Positions 6,942 through 15,114 of a stretch of 15,114 nucleotides of DNA are shown here, in pieces (positions within the stretch are counted from its first letter, which is position 1; every line of letters begins with the position of its first letter). The stretch is taken from NCBI GenBank assembly GCA_028875175.1, contig JAPPFO010000134.1:1-15114 (forward strand), read 5' to 3'. The notes beneath the pieces were generated by a model. The model did no database searches, was not told the DNA's origin, and was given only the letters and a program-made list of their open reading frames with translations. Both the position numbers and the translations under genes were made by a program. This stretch comes from Chloroflexota bacterium (GTDB lineage Bacteria > Chloroflexota > UBA11872).

Positions 6942-7649
6942 ATGACGACTGACTATTCCGACCTCGCGTCTCGCTTGCAGTCCGGATTGGAGCTCGACTT
7001 TCCGCCGGTAGCGCTCACCCGCGTTTCCGAGGCCCCGGATGGTATCGCCGAGGCAACGGCGGCTGTCCCGTCCGCTTGCACCTTCTGGCGACGTGCCGAG
7101 CGCGGCGTGTTCTTCGCCGACGCCGGCGCGCACATGGCCTGCCCGATTGGCGCCATGGTCATGGGCTTCGAACTAGATGAAGCCAAGAGTGCCGAACTGA
7201 TGAGCCTGGTTGGCGACATGTGTGCCATCAACTACATCGATGAAGCCGAAGTCGCGAACATCCCGTACTTCGATCCGCCAGCCGGCGGCATCGTCTACGG
7301 ACCGCTGGCCGACTTCCCACTGGTTCCAGACGCCGTGGTTGTGTGGACGACGCCCCGCCAGGCAATGCTCTTGGAGGAGGCGCTGGGAGGAACCCATTGG
7401 CACGGCGTCGGCGGGTCGGTTCTAGGCCGGCCTGCGTGCGCCGCCCTACCGCGAGCTGTTGCAGACGGAACGGCCACCCTGTCCGTCGGTTGCGCCGGCA
7501 TGCGCACCTTCACCGAGATCCCCGACGCCTACACCTTGACCGCTATTCCGGGAGCGCAACTTGAGGATCTCGGCCCGGCGCTTGAGACCACGCTTGCCGC
7601 AAACACGCACATGCTGGCGGCCTACCGGGAGATGAAAGCCGCCGTTTAG
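6942..7649 (+). CDS. DUF169 family protein, function unknown
   Basis: The 235-residue protein matches the pattern I know for DUF169 (COG2043): an N-terminal LxLDFPPVALT segment, then conserved cysteines and glycines. Cysteines are C46 (VPSACTFWRRA), C67 (HMACPIGAMVMG), C94, C166 (GRPACAALPRA) and C184 (LSVGCAGMRTFT). Their repeated placement suggests a metal or Fe-S site, but no ligand set is established to my knowledge. No signal peptide or membrane segment is seen, so it is probably cytoplasmic. A GGGGGA stretch at 6928-6933 lies 8 nt before the ATG. It follows nfuA by 67 nt on the same strand, and an Fe-S assembly neighbour fits a metalloprotein. That is inference only. Confidence 0.8.
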   Translation: MTTDYSDLASRLQSGLELDFPPVALTRVSEAPDGIAEATAAVPSACTFWRRAERGVFFADAGAHMACPIGAMVMGFELDEAKSAELMSLVGDMCAINYIDEAEVANIPYFDPPAGGIVYGPLADFPLVPDAVVVWTTPRQAMLLEEALGGTHWHGVGGSVLGRPACAALPRAVADGTATLSVGCAGMRTFTEIPDAYTLTAIPGAQLEDLGPALETTLAANTHMLAAYREMKAAV

Positions 7650-7747
7650 CGCACAAATCTCAGCCGCGTAGTCCGGCGCAGGGGTTGCAGCCCGCCGAAG
7701 GAAGTCGCACGCTGGGGCCGCCTGATGCTCCCTGGAAGCGAACCGGG

Positions 7748-7873
7748 ATGCTGGGGCTGCGGACCGTAGCAAGGGTGCTCATGCGCGCCTTGGCCGACAT
7801 TGGCAGGGTCATTCGTGAGCTTGGGTCGCACGAGGCGTACATGACCGATCTGTATCACCGTGGCGACGCGTAA
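7748..7873 (+). CDS. Small protein (41 aa) with a basic amphipathic helix, paralogue of the 14679-14831 gene
   Basis: The reading frame gives MLGLRTVARVLMRALADIGR followed by VIRELGSHEAY and a short polar tail, ending at TAA 7871-7873. GGAAG at 7734-7738 lies 9 nt before the ATG. In the first 20 residues 13 are identical to the small protein at 14679, including RALADIGR, yet 8 of those 13 residues use different codons. That is the pattern expected of a selected protein. Residues 2-25 form a basic amphipathic helix, with hydrophobic positions every three to four residues (L4, V7, L11, L15, I18, I22, L25). It could lie on a membrane or bind a partner. It lies between the DUF169 and flavin reductase genes on the same strand. 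A longer in-frame TTG start at 7685 exists but lacks the matching N-terminus. Function unknown. Confidence 0.6.
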   Translation: MLGLRTVARVLMRALADIGRVIRELGSHEAYMTDLYHRGDA

Positions 7874-8000
7874 ATGCGGGGCGGTGATTCCAGGCCCGAG
7901 GCGCAGCGCAAGGATTTCACGGAATAGACATGCGCGCCGCGCGGACCAAGCGTCGTGATCGATCTTGCTCGGCTTGCACAGTCTCGCAGTCGCTTTCTCG

Positions 8001-8495
8001 ATGACGCCGGAAGCAGCCGACGCACCGCACGCTCTTGGAGTCTTCAAGGAGGCAATGGCCTCGCTGGCCTCCGGCGTTGCCGTGGTCACCGGCGTGGATC
8101 CTGATTCTGGGCCCTGCGGCATGACCGTTACCTCAATAGCGTCCTACTCGGCGCAGCCGCCCTCGGTAGTCGTCTGCGTCGACGAGTCGACTCGGAGTTA
8201 CCGCGGCATGACGGAAGGCGACTACTTCGCCGTCCATCTCCTGAGTGAGGATCAGGCAGACGTGGCGCGTCTGTTCGCGTCCAAGGTTGACGACAAGTTT
8301 GAGCAGTGCGAGAGCGTCGCGGGTCCGCATGGGTTGCACCTGATTGCCGGCAGCCTGGCCACGCTCATTTGCCGGCGATCGTTCGTCACGACACACGGCG
8401 ACCATGCCATCGTGATTGGAACGGTGATGGACGGTAGCGTTGAGGACCGGGAGCCGCTGGTTTACTGGCGGCGGGAGTTTTCCGGCCGCCGGTAG
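8001..8495 (+). CDS. Flavin reductase-like domain protein (FMN-binding)
   Basis: The 164-residue protein fits the short-chain flavin reductase family, which reduces FMN or FAD with NAD(P)H and often feeds a separate monooxygenase. Visible features are ALGVFKEAMASLASGVAVVT at the N-terminus, the flavin-contact segment GPCGMTVTSIASYSAQPPSV (38-56), DYFAVHLLSEDQ (74-85), and the C-terminal GDHAIVIGTV (133-142) and PLVYWRREF. The frame is open from TTG 7965, but the ATG at 8001 leaves a normal family N-terminus. No clear Shine-Dalgarno supports either, so the start is uncertain. It converges on the luciferase-like oxidoreductase gene, with 27 nt between stops, and the two may act as a reductase/oxygenase pair. 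Confidence 0.85.
   Translation: MTPEAADAPHALGVFKEAMASLASGVAVVTGVDPDSGPCGMTVTSIASYSAQPPSVVVCVDESTRSYRGMTEGDYFAVHLLSEDQADVARLFASKVDDKFEQCESVAGPHGLHLIAGSLATLICRRSFVTTHGDHAIVIGTVMDGSVEDREPLVYWRREFSGRR
8467..8490. terminator. GC-rich hairpin at the convergent gene ends, possible terminator
   Basis: GGCGGC (8467-8472) pairs with GCCGCC (8485-8490). After one G-G mismatch, GGA pairs with TCC around a GTTT loop, giving 9 of 10 pairs. It lies in the last codons of the flavin reductase gene, between two convergent genes. It has no T tract, so an intrinsic terminator is uncertain and the stem may be a by-product of coding sequence. Confidence 0.25.
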
Positions 8496-8522
8496 GCAAG
8501 TTGACCGCGGTGCGGATTCCGC

Positions 8523-9614
8523 TCAGGCCGCTGGCGTGAGGTCCTTGAGGCGCGGCATGACTTCCTGCGTCAGCAGGTGCAGCGAGCGCTTCCAGCCATC
8601 GGCCGGTTCCCACTCATGGGCCATGGCCAGTAGCACGCCGAAGCCGCCGACCTCGTCGTAGAGCGCGCGCAGCCGCCGCTCAACTTCGTCCGGACTGCCG
8701 ACGATCCAGACTTCATCGCACAGGTACTCAAGCGTGACGTCTTCGTCCGGGATGTCGGACGAGGTCTTGAAGAGGTCGAACATCCCTGCCAGCGGCAGCA
8801 GCCGGAAGAAATAGTCGCGGAAGTCGCGGCCCATGCTGCCTTCGATGGCCTCTCGACGAGCCTGCTCGGTGGTATCGGCAACGTAGATCGTCCTGGCGAT
8901 GCGCCAGTCGGTGCGGCTGGGCTGCTTGCCGGACTTCTGCGCGCCCTCCTCCACGGCATCCCAATGCGTCTTTAGCGTCACTGGAGGAATAATGTTGATG
9001 GACATCGGGATCCAGCCGCGCTCGCCGGCCAGGCGCAAGGTGCCTGACGACGGCGATACGCCGGCGACGCCGATGGGCGGGTGCGGCTGCTGGTACGGGC
9101 GCAGGTGAAGGCGCAGGCCAACCGCATCCACGTGCTCGGGGATTGTGTACTTCCAGTACTTCGATTCGTAGGTTCCCGGCTCTTGGCCGTTCCAGATATC
9201 CAGGACCGCCTGGATCGTCTGTCCGGTCATCTTGCGGTTTTCACCAGATGTTAAATCGAATCCAAATGCTTCCAGATCTCCGGGAAAACCTCCGGACCCG
9301 ACGCCCCAGTAGAAGCGTCCTCTCGCCATGTGGTCGAGCTGCGCAATGCGGTGGGCCAAACCGAACGGATGGTGATTGGGAAGGCAGGTAACTCCCGTTC
9401 CTAAGATGATGTTCTTCGTGCGCCCAAGCGCCTGCGCTATGAGCAGGTCAGGCGCCGGAATGTTCTCCCACTCGGCCGTGAAGTGTTCGCCAATCCAGTA
9501 TTCGGAAAAGCCGAGCCGATCAGCCTCGACAATTTGCTCGAGGTCGGCGGCGATCGTCTCGGTGAAGTTATGGCCGGGTGGATGCAAGGGCATCATGAAT
9601 CCGCCGAGCTTCAT
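8523..9614 (-). CDS. LLM-class (luciferase-like) flavin-dependent monooxygenase
   Basis: The 363-residue protein has the bacterial-luciferase TIM-barrel pattern and is closest in motif order to limonene-1,2-monooxygenase-like members. Motifs are ADRLGFSEYWIGEHF (31-45), LGTGVTCLPNHHPFGLAHR (71-89), LDHMARGRFYWGVGSGGFPG (93-112), and a late barrel segment with VGSPDEVERRL. Such enzymes use reduced FMN and oxygen, or coenzyme F420 in other branches; nothing here shows an F420 pathway. Its substrate is unknown. The ATG at 9614 has GAGG at 9622-9625, 7 nt upstream. It lies 125 nt after the malate/lactate dehydrogenase-family gene on the same strand and converges with a flavin reductase that could supply FMNH2. 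Confidence 0.9.
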   Translation of the reverse strand: MKLGGFMMPLHPPGHNFTETIAADLEQIVEADRLGFSEYWIGEHFTAEWENIPAPDLLIAQALGRTKNIILGTGVTCLPNHHPFGLAHRIAQLDHMARGRFYWGVGSGGFPGDLEAFGFDLTSGENRKMTGQTIQAVLDIWNGQEPGTYESKYWKYTIPEHVDAVGLRLHLRPYQQPHPPIGVAGVSPSSGTLRLAGERGWIPMSINIIPPVTLKTHWDAVEEGAQKSGKQPSRTDWRIARTIYVADTTEQARREAIEGSMGRDFRDYFFRLLPLAGMFDLFKTSSDIPDEDVTLEYLCDEVWIVGSPDEVERRLRALYDEVGGFGVLLAMAHEWEPADGWKRSLHLLTQEVMPRLKDLTPAA

Positions 9615-9739
9615 GTGACCGCCTCGCTCATCGAACTAGCGCCAACGCCTCGGCGGCAGCGTACGGCGAGTGCAAAACACCGTCAAAGCCGTCACGAGTC
9701 TCGCGTGCGCGCCGCCTGCCAAGAGGTCGCTTGATGCCG

Positions 9740-10777
9740 CTAGGGCTCATCGCTTAGCACGCCGGCGTCGATGCCCAACTTCTCTGCAGTGTCCAACAGC
9801 GTCTGCAACGTGGCAGGCGCCACCTCGATTCCCGAGCTGCGTTGCTCCGCTCGCGCCCGGCGTTCCGGCTCACCTGGAATCAGAACCTCGTCGAACCCTG
9901 GCGCGGTATGCACGCCGGTGACGCGGTCGAACAGCCCGTCCACAGCTGCTCCGTACTCGTCCCTGGGCCTGAAGACGGCGGGATCGATTCCAATCAGGAT
10001 GACGCCGAGCTTGTTATAGCGGTCCGTCAACTCCGATCCCGTCATTCCGCTCCCGAGGGCGTCAATCAGGATCGACAGCGCCGAGCCCTTGTGGCCGCCG
10101 AATGGGAGCAGCAAACCGCCGTCGAAGAAGTCGTCCGGATCGGTCGTTGAATTGCCCTCGGAGTCGAGAATCGAGTTCTCAGGCAGTTGCATCCCGCGCG
10201 CCTGGGCGATGCGGATCTTGCCGACGGCCTGCGCGGACGTTGCGAAGTCCAGGATCATTGGATCTCGTGAACCGGCTGGAACTCCGGCGGCGATTGGATT
10301 GGTGCTGAGCGCGGTCTCGGCGCCGCCGAACGGCGCGGTGACGATGTCGGACGGGCCGCCGACCACCATGATGGCGATCACGTCGCTCTCGGCCGCCAAC
10401 TCTGCCCACTCGCCCACGCGGCCGACGTGATTGCAGTTCATCACTCCTGCCATGGCAATGCCGGATGCCTTGGCCAGCTTCACCACTTCGGCCACGGCAT
10501 CAGCGGCCGTGATCTGCCCGAATCCCCAGTGACCGTCTACGAAGACCGCGTTCGGCGTCACCTGCTTGATGGTCGGTCTGACCTGGGGATCGACCAGGCC
10601 TTCCTCGATGTAGGTGACGTAGTCGGGAATGCGCATCACCCCGTGTGAGGGATGTCCCGAGAGGTCAGCCAACACCAGCGAGCAGGCGACTGCGTCGGCA
10701 ATGTCGGGCGGTGAGCCGGCGGCCGTGAACACATCTCGACCGTACTGCTCGAGAACGCTGCTTGAGAATTGGGGCAT
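9740..10777 (-). CDS. Malate/L-lactate dehydrogenase family (Ldh2-type) NAD(P)-dependent oxidoreductase
   Basis: The 345-residue protein belongs to the family of YlbC/ComC-type malate, sulfolactate, ureidoglycolate and lactate dehydrogenases, unrelated to classical LDH. It shows ADLSGHPSHGVMRIPDYV (37-54, conserved SHG..R with His45 and Arg49), GHWGFGQ (82-88), NCNHVGRVGEWAE (114-126), LSTNPIAAGVPAG (157-169), MILDFATSAQAVGKI (174-188) and the nucleotide-binding LLLPFGGHKGSALSILIDAL (222-241). Members reduce or oxidise 2-oxo/2-hydroxy acids with NAD(P). Sequence reading alone does not tell which acid is used here. A weak GGA precedes the ATG at 10777. It follows the thiolase gene after 183 nt and may belong to the same catabolic group. 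Confidence 0.9.
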   Translation of the reverse strand: MPQFSSSVLEQYGRDVFTAAGSPPDIADAVACSLVLADLSGHPSHGVMRIPDYVTYIEEGLVDPQVRPTIKQVTPNAVFVDGHWGFGQITAADAVAEVVKLAKASGIAMAGVMNCNHVGRVGEWAELAAESDVIAIMVVGGPSDIVTAPFGGAETALSTNPIAAGVPAGSRDPMILDFATSAQAVGKIRIAQARGMQLPENSILDSEGNSTTDPDDFFDGGLLLPFGGHKGSALSILIDALGSGMTGSELTDRYNKLGVILIGIDPAVFRPRDEYGAAVDGLFDRVTGVHTAPGFDEVLIPGEPERRARAEQRSSGIEVAPATLQTLLDTAEKLGIDAGVLSDEP

Positions 10778-10960
10778 AGCTAATCCGTAAGTTTGTCGAG
10801 TGGGATTGCCGGCAGTCTACATTTGCAATCGCGCTGACTCAAGATTCCGGGTTCCCAAAGCATAGTCTCCGGCATTGAACCAGAGTGCGATGACAGTATG
10901 AGGTGTGAGTTCTTCAGCGTTGGTGTAGATCTCGCTCTATTTACTAAACAAAAGAGCAAT
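10778..10960. other. AT-richer intergenic gap between thiolase and dehydrogenase genes
   Basis: This 183-nt gap has lower GC than its neighbours. An open frame on the minus strand (10780-11049) mostly overlaps the thiolase C-terminus and looks like no known protein. A weak stem (GCTCT/AGAGC, minus strand, near 10933-10956) follows the thiolase stop but has no T tract. I see no convincing terminator or promoter. Confidence 0.4.
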
Positions 10961-12158
10961 TTAGATTTGCCCTTTACCTGCTTCGAGCTCGGCTGCCTCA
11001 ACCAGGGCGGCAATACCCATGCCACCGCCAACACATAGGGCGGCGACACCGCGCCGCGCGTTGCGGCGCCGCATCTCGTGCGTCAGGGTCACGAGGATCC
11101 GGCAGCCACTGGCGCCGATCGGGTGGCCCAGCGCGATCGCGCCGCCGTTGACGTTGACCCTGGACGTATCCAGGTCAAGCTGGCGCAGGACTCCCAGCAC
11201 CTGACCTGCGAATGCCTCGTTGATCTCATAGAGGTCAACGTCTTCATCCTGCAGCCGGTGCCGCTCCAGCAGTCCTCGGATCGCCTCGACCGGACCAAGA
11301 CCCATCAGCCCCGGTTCGATTCCAACCGTGTTGAACCCGCGCAGGACGTGGTCGTAGCGAAGACGCTGATCGTCCGCCCAACGGCCGGAGGCGACGACGG
11401 CCAGGGCGGCGCCGTCGTTGATTCCTGAAGCATTTCCGGCCGTCACCGTGCCGCCATCCTGAAAAACGGGCCTGAGTCCTGCGAGGGCCGCCAGGCTGGT
11501 CTCGCGCGGGTGCTCATCGCGGCTGATCTCGATCGGCCCGTCGGCTCCGGCGCCGGAGATTGGGGTGATCTCTTCGGCCAGCCGATGTCGAACTGCCTGA
11601 TAGCGCCGCTGGCTCTCAAGGGCGTACGCGTCCTGCTCGGCACGCGAGATGCCGAGGTCGGAGACGATTCGTTCGGCGGTACAGCCCATGTGGATGTGCT
11701 CGAAGCAGTCCATCAGCCCGTCGCTCTGCATCGAATCTACCGGTGACGCCGTCAGGTTGGGAGCGCCCTCGCGGTCGCGCGGTGTCAGAAATGGCGCGCC
11801 GGACATGCGCTCGACGCCGCCGGCCAGAACCACGCGGCTCTGTCCCAGCCAGACCTGTTGCGCGGCCTGCTGCACCGCCTGCAATCCGCTGCCGCACACC
11901 TGGTTGACTGTAAAGGACGGTCGTTCGACCGGGATGCCAGCTCGAACGGCGACCTGCCGAGCTACGTTCATACCCAGGCCGGCCTGAAGGGCGCATCCGA
12001 CAATCACCTGGTCGACCTGGTCGGGTCTGACGTGCGCGGTCCGCATGAGGTCAACCGCGAGTTGGCACCCGAGTTCGTCGGCGCTCAATTCGGCAAATGC
12101 TCCCAGATACTTGCCGATCGGGGTTCGCCGCGCGGCCAGGATGACGGCTTCGGGCTGG

Positions 12159-12166
<8 letters not shown>
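10961..12166 (-). CDS. Acetyl-CoA C-acetyltransferase (thiolase)
   Basis: The 401-residue thiolase interconverts acetoacetyl-CoA plus CoA and two acetyl-CoA. The nucleophilic cysteine is C91 in VNQVCGSGLQAVQQ. NEAFA (316-320), the catalytic histidine in GGAIALGHPIGASG (H348) and the second cysteine in ALCVGGGMG (C378) are all present, so the active site is complete. The ATG at 12166 is chosen because GGAG lies 7 nt upstream and MPDQPEAVILAARRTPIGK is the normal family N-terminus. A 14-residue longer frame overlaps the upstream gene. The start overlaps the acetoacetyl-CoA synthetase stop by 8 nt (ATGCCTGA). Together the two enzymes would convert acetoacetate to acetyl-CoA. An acetoacetyl-forming direction for polyhydroxybutyrate is possible but no phb gene is in view. 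Confidence 0.94.
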
Positions 12167-14135
<1,969 letters not shown>

Positions 14136-14142
14136 CGGGGTG

Positions 14143-14146
14143 CTCC
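14143..14146 (-). promoter_or_regulatory. Ribosome binding site setting the TTG start of acetoacetyl-CoA synthetase
   Basis: GGAG on the minus strand lies 7 nt before the TTG at 14135-14133. This matches the spacing at other genes in the window and favours TTG over the ATG at 14219. Confidence 0.65.
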
Positions 14147-14176
14147 GGCGTTGAAACGGGCCGGGGTTGCGCGCGT

Positions 14177-14200
14177 AAGAGTTTTTTCCAAAAAACTCTT
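14177..14200. repeat. AT-rich perfect inverted repeat, possible operator
   Basis: Arms AAGAGTTTTTT (14177-14187) and AAAAAACTCTT (14190-14200) are exact reverse complements around a 2-nt centre. The element lies 42 nt upstream of the TTG start of acetoacetyl-CoA synthetase, in otherwise GC-rich DNA. The symmetry suits a dimeric repressor site. The short loop and AT-rich stem argue against an intrinsic terminator. Confidence 0.55.
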
Positions 14201-14419
14201 GACCTGCCGGCGGGTGCATTTCGGGCAGGAACGGGACAGGCTAAGTCGCAAGGGAGATCCGGCCGCGAGGCGGGAACAGGCAGGCCCAATGCGGCGCTTC
14301 GGGCAGGGCGGCGGCTGGGACTGGGTCGGCGCTGACCGGGCGCGCGGGGATGATGGGGCGTCAGGAGGCGCGCTGGCGACGTGCCGCGACTGAGGAAGCG
14401 AGGGCATTCGAAACCGTGG

Positions 14420-14448
14420 TTGCGTGGTCATGCGGCACAGTGTACACT
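14420..14448 (+). promoter_or_regulatory. Candidate sigma70-type promoter overlapping a 10-bp palindrome
   Basis: TTGCGT (14420-14425) and TACACT (14443-14448) are separated by 17 nt. The -10 lies within the perfect palindrome AGTGTACACT (14439-14448), which could be an operator or chance. Transcription would run toward the small gene at 14679, leaving a leader of about 225 nt. Confidence 0.4.
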
Positions 14449-14678
14449 AGATGTGAACCAGTGGCAATGAGCGGCTGAACTGGCGATGGGCGCGGGTCAG
14501 TGGTGATGGAATCAGCGGAGGAGACGATCAGCAGGGCGTCGTCCGGGTTCGGCGGTCGAGAGGCAGCGTTTGCCGGTCGGCGCCGCCGCGCACAGTTTGG
14601 CCGGCGGCGGCGGGCTGAGACTCGGATCCTCGTGATAAATTCGGACGTGAAGTTTTCCAGTTTGAGGCTGGCTCGAAC

Positions 14679-14831
14679 ATGCGTGTCTTGAGGTTTCTGG
14701 GCCGAATCCTGAAGCGAGCGCTGGCTGACATTGGCAGGACGGCGAATCAGACGGCCAACACGGGATCCAACAGGATCGACAAGTTCACTGGCGGCACGCC
14801 TGGCAGCATGGGCGGTGGGCCGCTCGGCTGA
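14679..14831 (+). CDS. Small protein (50 aa) with basic amphipathic helix and glycine-rich tail, paralogue of the 7748-7873 gene
   Basis: The frame begins MRVLRFLGRILKRALADIGR, continues through a polar TANQTANTGSNRIDKFTGG segment and ends with a glycine-rich tail (GGTPGSMGGGPLG) at TGA 14829-14831. GAGG at 14664-14667 lies 11 nt before the ATG. Its first 20 residues share 13 identities with the small protein at 7748, mostly through different codons. The N-terminal part is a basic amphipathic helix with V3, F6/L7, I10/L11, L15 and I18 on one face and arginines on the other. There is no hydrophobic membrane-spanning run and no cleavable signal. It converges on moaA with a 30-nt gap. I do not recognise the family; membrane-surface or nucleic-acid binding are guesses. 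Confidence 0.6.
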   Translation: MRVLRFLGRILKRALADIGRTANQTANTGSNRIDKFTGGTPGSMGGGPLG

Positions 14832-14861
14832 CGGCTTGACGGTGGGCTTTACCCTTCTCTG

Positions 14862-15114
14862 CTAGCCGCCGATTTGGTACATCTCGACTTTGGGGCCGCT
14901 GTGGGGGTGGCCGGAATCGTCGATGAGGTTGGCGCGTTCTTCGGAGTAGCGGTCGGTGCGGGCCGTCCAGACGCTTTGGATCAGGGCGCGTAGCTCGTCG
15001 TCGGTGGCGCCTTCGCGGAGCGGAGTCTTGAGGTCGGTTCCGCCGGCGGCGAAGAGGCAGGTGAGGAGATGGCCGTCGGTTGAGAGTCGGGCGCGGGTGC
15101 AGTCGCCGCAGAAG
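14862..15114 (-). CDS. moaA: GTP 3',8-cyclase MoaA, C-terminal part (5' end outside window)
   Basis: The last 84 residues of MoaA are present. MoaA is the radical SAM enzyme that starts molybdenum cofactor synthesis by rearranging GTP to the 3',8-cyclo intermediate. The fragment begins FCGDCTRARLSTDGHLLTC, giving the C-x2-C-x13-C ligands of the C-terminal substrate-binding 4Fe-4S cluster. TDLKTPLREGATDDELRALI, RTDRYSEER and the terminal KVEMYQIGG follow. The final Gly-Gly is the conserved C-terminal tail of MoaA that is needed for activity. The N-terminal radical SAM domain lies beyond the right edge. TAG is at 14864-14862. No other Moco gene is visible in this window. Confidence 0.95.
   Translation of the reverse strand, partial: FCGDCTRARLSTDGHLLTCLFAAGGTDLKTPLREGATDDELRALIQSVWTARTDRYSEERANLIDDSGHPHSGPKVEMYQIGG

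Larger units (their letters stand above)
14136..14678. other. Long non-coding stretch upstream of the acetoacetyl-CoA synthetase gene
   Basis: These 543 nt hold no convincing gene. Open frames on both strands are arginine- and proline-rich or overlap poorly with any family pattern. The stretch contains an AT-rich perfect inverted repeat (14177-14200) and a candidate plus-strand promoter (14420-14448). The leader regions of the divergent flanking genes lie at its ends. The base composition is otherwise GC-rich with many GGC and GCG runs. Confidence 0.5.

Noticed and set aside
10780..11049. Minus-strand 89-codon frame ending just before the dehydrogenase gene
   Set aside because: Most of it overlaps the thiolase C-terminus in another frame, and the rest has no recognisable motif.
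14136..14219. N-terminal extension of acetoacetyl-CoA synthetase to the ATG at 14219
   Set aside because: The 28 extra residues are unlike the family and cross the palindrome. The TTG at 14135 has a well-placed ribosome binding site and a normal N-terminus.
14500..14691. Plus-strand 63-codon open frame starting GTG before the small gene at 14679
   Set aside because: It is arginine-rich, resembles no known family, and overlaps the small gene in another frame. It more likely reflects GC-rich non-coding DNA.

Overview
The window is a GC-rich bacterial chromosome segment, densely coding with little intergenic space. It carries a homodimeric-type pyruvate dehydrogenase E1, a lipoate synthesis pair, a luciferase-like flavin monooxygenase, a DUF169 protein and acetoacetate-activating enzymes. 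This mix would fit a Chloroflexota-like (SAR202/Dehalococcoidia-type) or similar GC-rich heterotroph. That placement is inference from gene content only and is weak. No rRNA, tRNA, CRISPR array, insertion sequence or phage gene was recognised.

Region 1 (1-6158, all minus strand, read right to left). The order is an ATP-grasp ligase, a B12-binding-type radical SAM protein with a CCAEP tail, lipB, lipA, then aceE running off the left edge. Spacing is tight: 34 nt, 7 nt, an 11-nt overlap, then 77 nt. LipB moves an octanoyl group from acyl carrier protein to a lipoyl domain, LipA inserts the two sulfurs, and the lipoylated E2 works with AceE. The ATP-grasp and radical SAM genes at the head of this unit have no assigned reaction and are the most interesting part of the window.

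Region 2 (6209-8495, plus strand). An NfuA-type Fe-S carrier diverges from the ATP-grasp gene. It is followed by a cysteine-containing DUF169 protein, a 41-residue small protein and a flavin reductase. NfuA is known in E. coli to rebuild the LipA cluster consumed in catalysis, so it links functionally to region 1.

Region 3 (8523-14135, minus strand). The order of transcription is acetoacetyl-CoA synthetase, acetyl-CoA acetyltransferase (8-nt overlap), a malate/L-lactate dehydrogenase-family oxidoreductase and a luciferase-like flavin monooxygenase. The first two would turn acetoacetate into two acetyl-CoA.

Region 4 (14136-15114). About 540 nt without a convincing gene holds an AT-rich perfect inverted repeat and a candidate promoter. 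A 50-residue small protein follows, then the 3' end of moaA on the minus strand. The small protein is a paralogue of the one in region 2.

Several genes have a GGAG- or GAGG-like ribosome binding site exactly 7 nt before the start (lipA, AACS, thiolase, LLM oxidoreductase, nfuA). I used this regularity to choose starts, including an unusual ATC start proposed for aceE.
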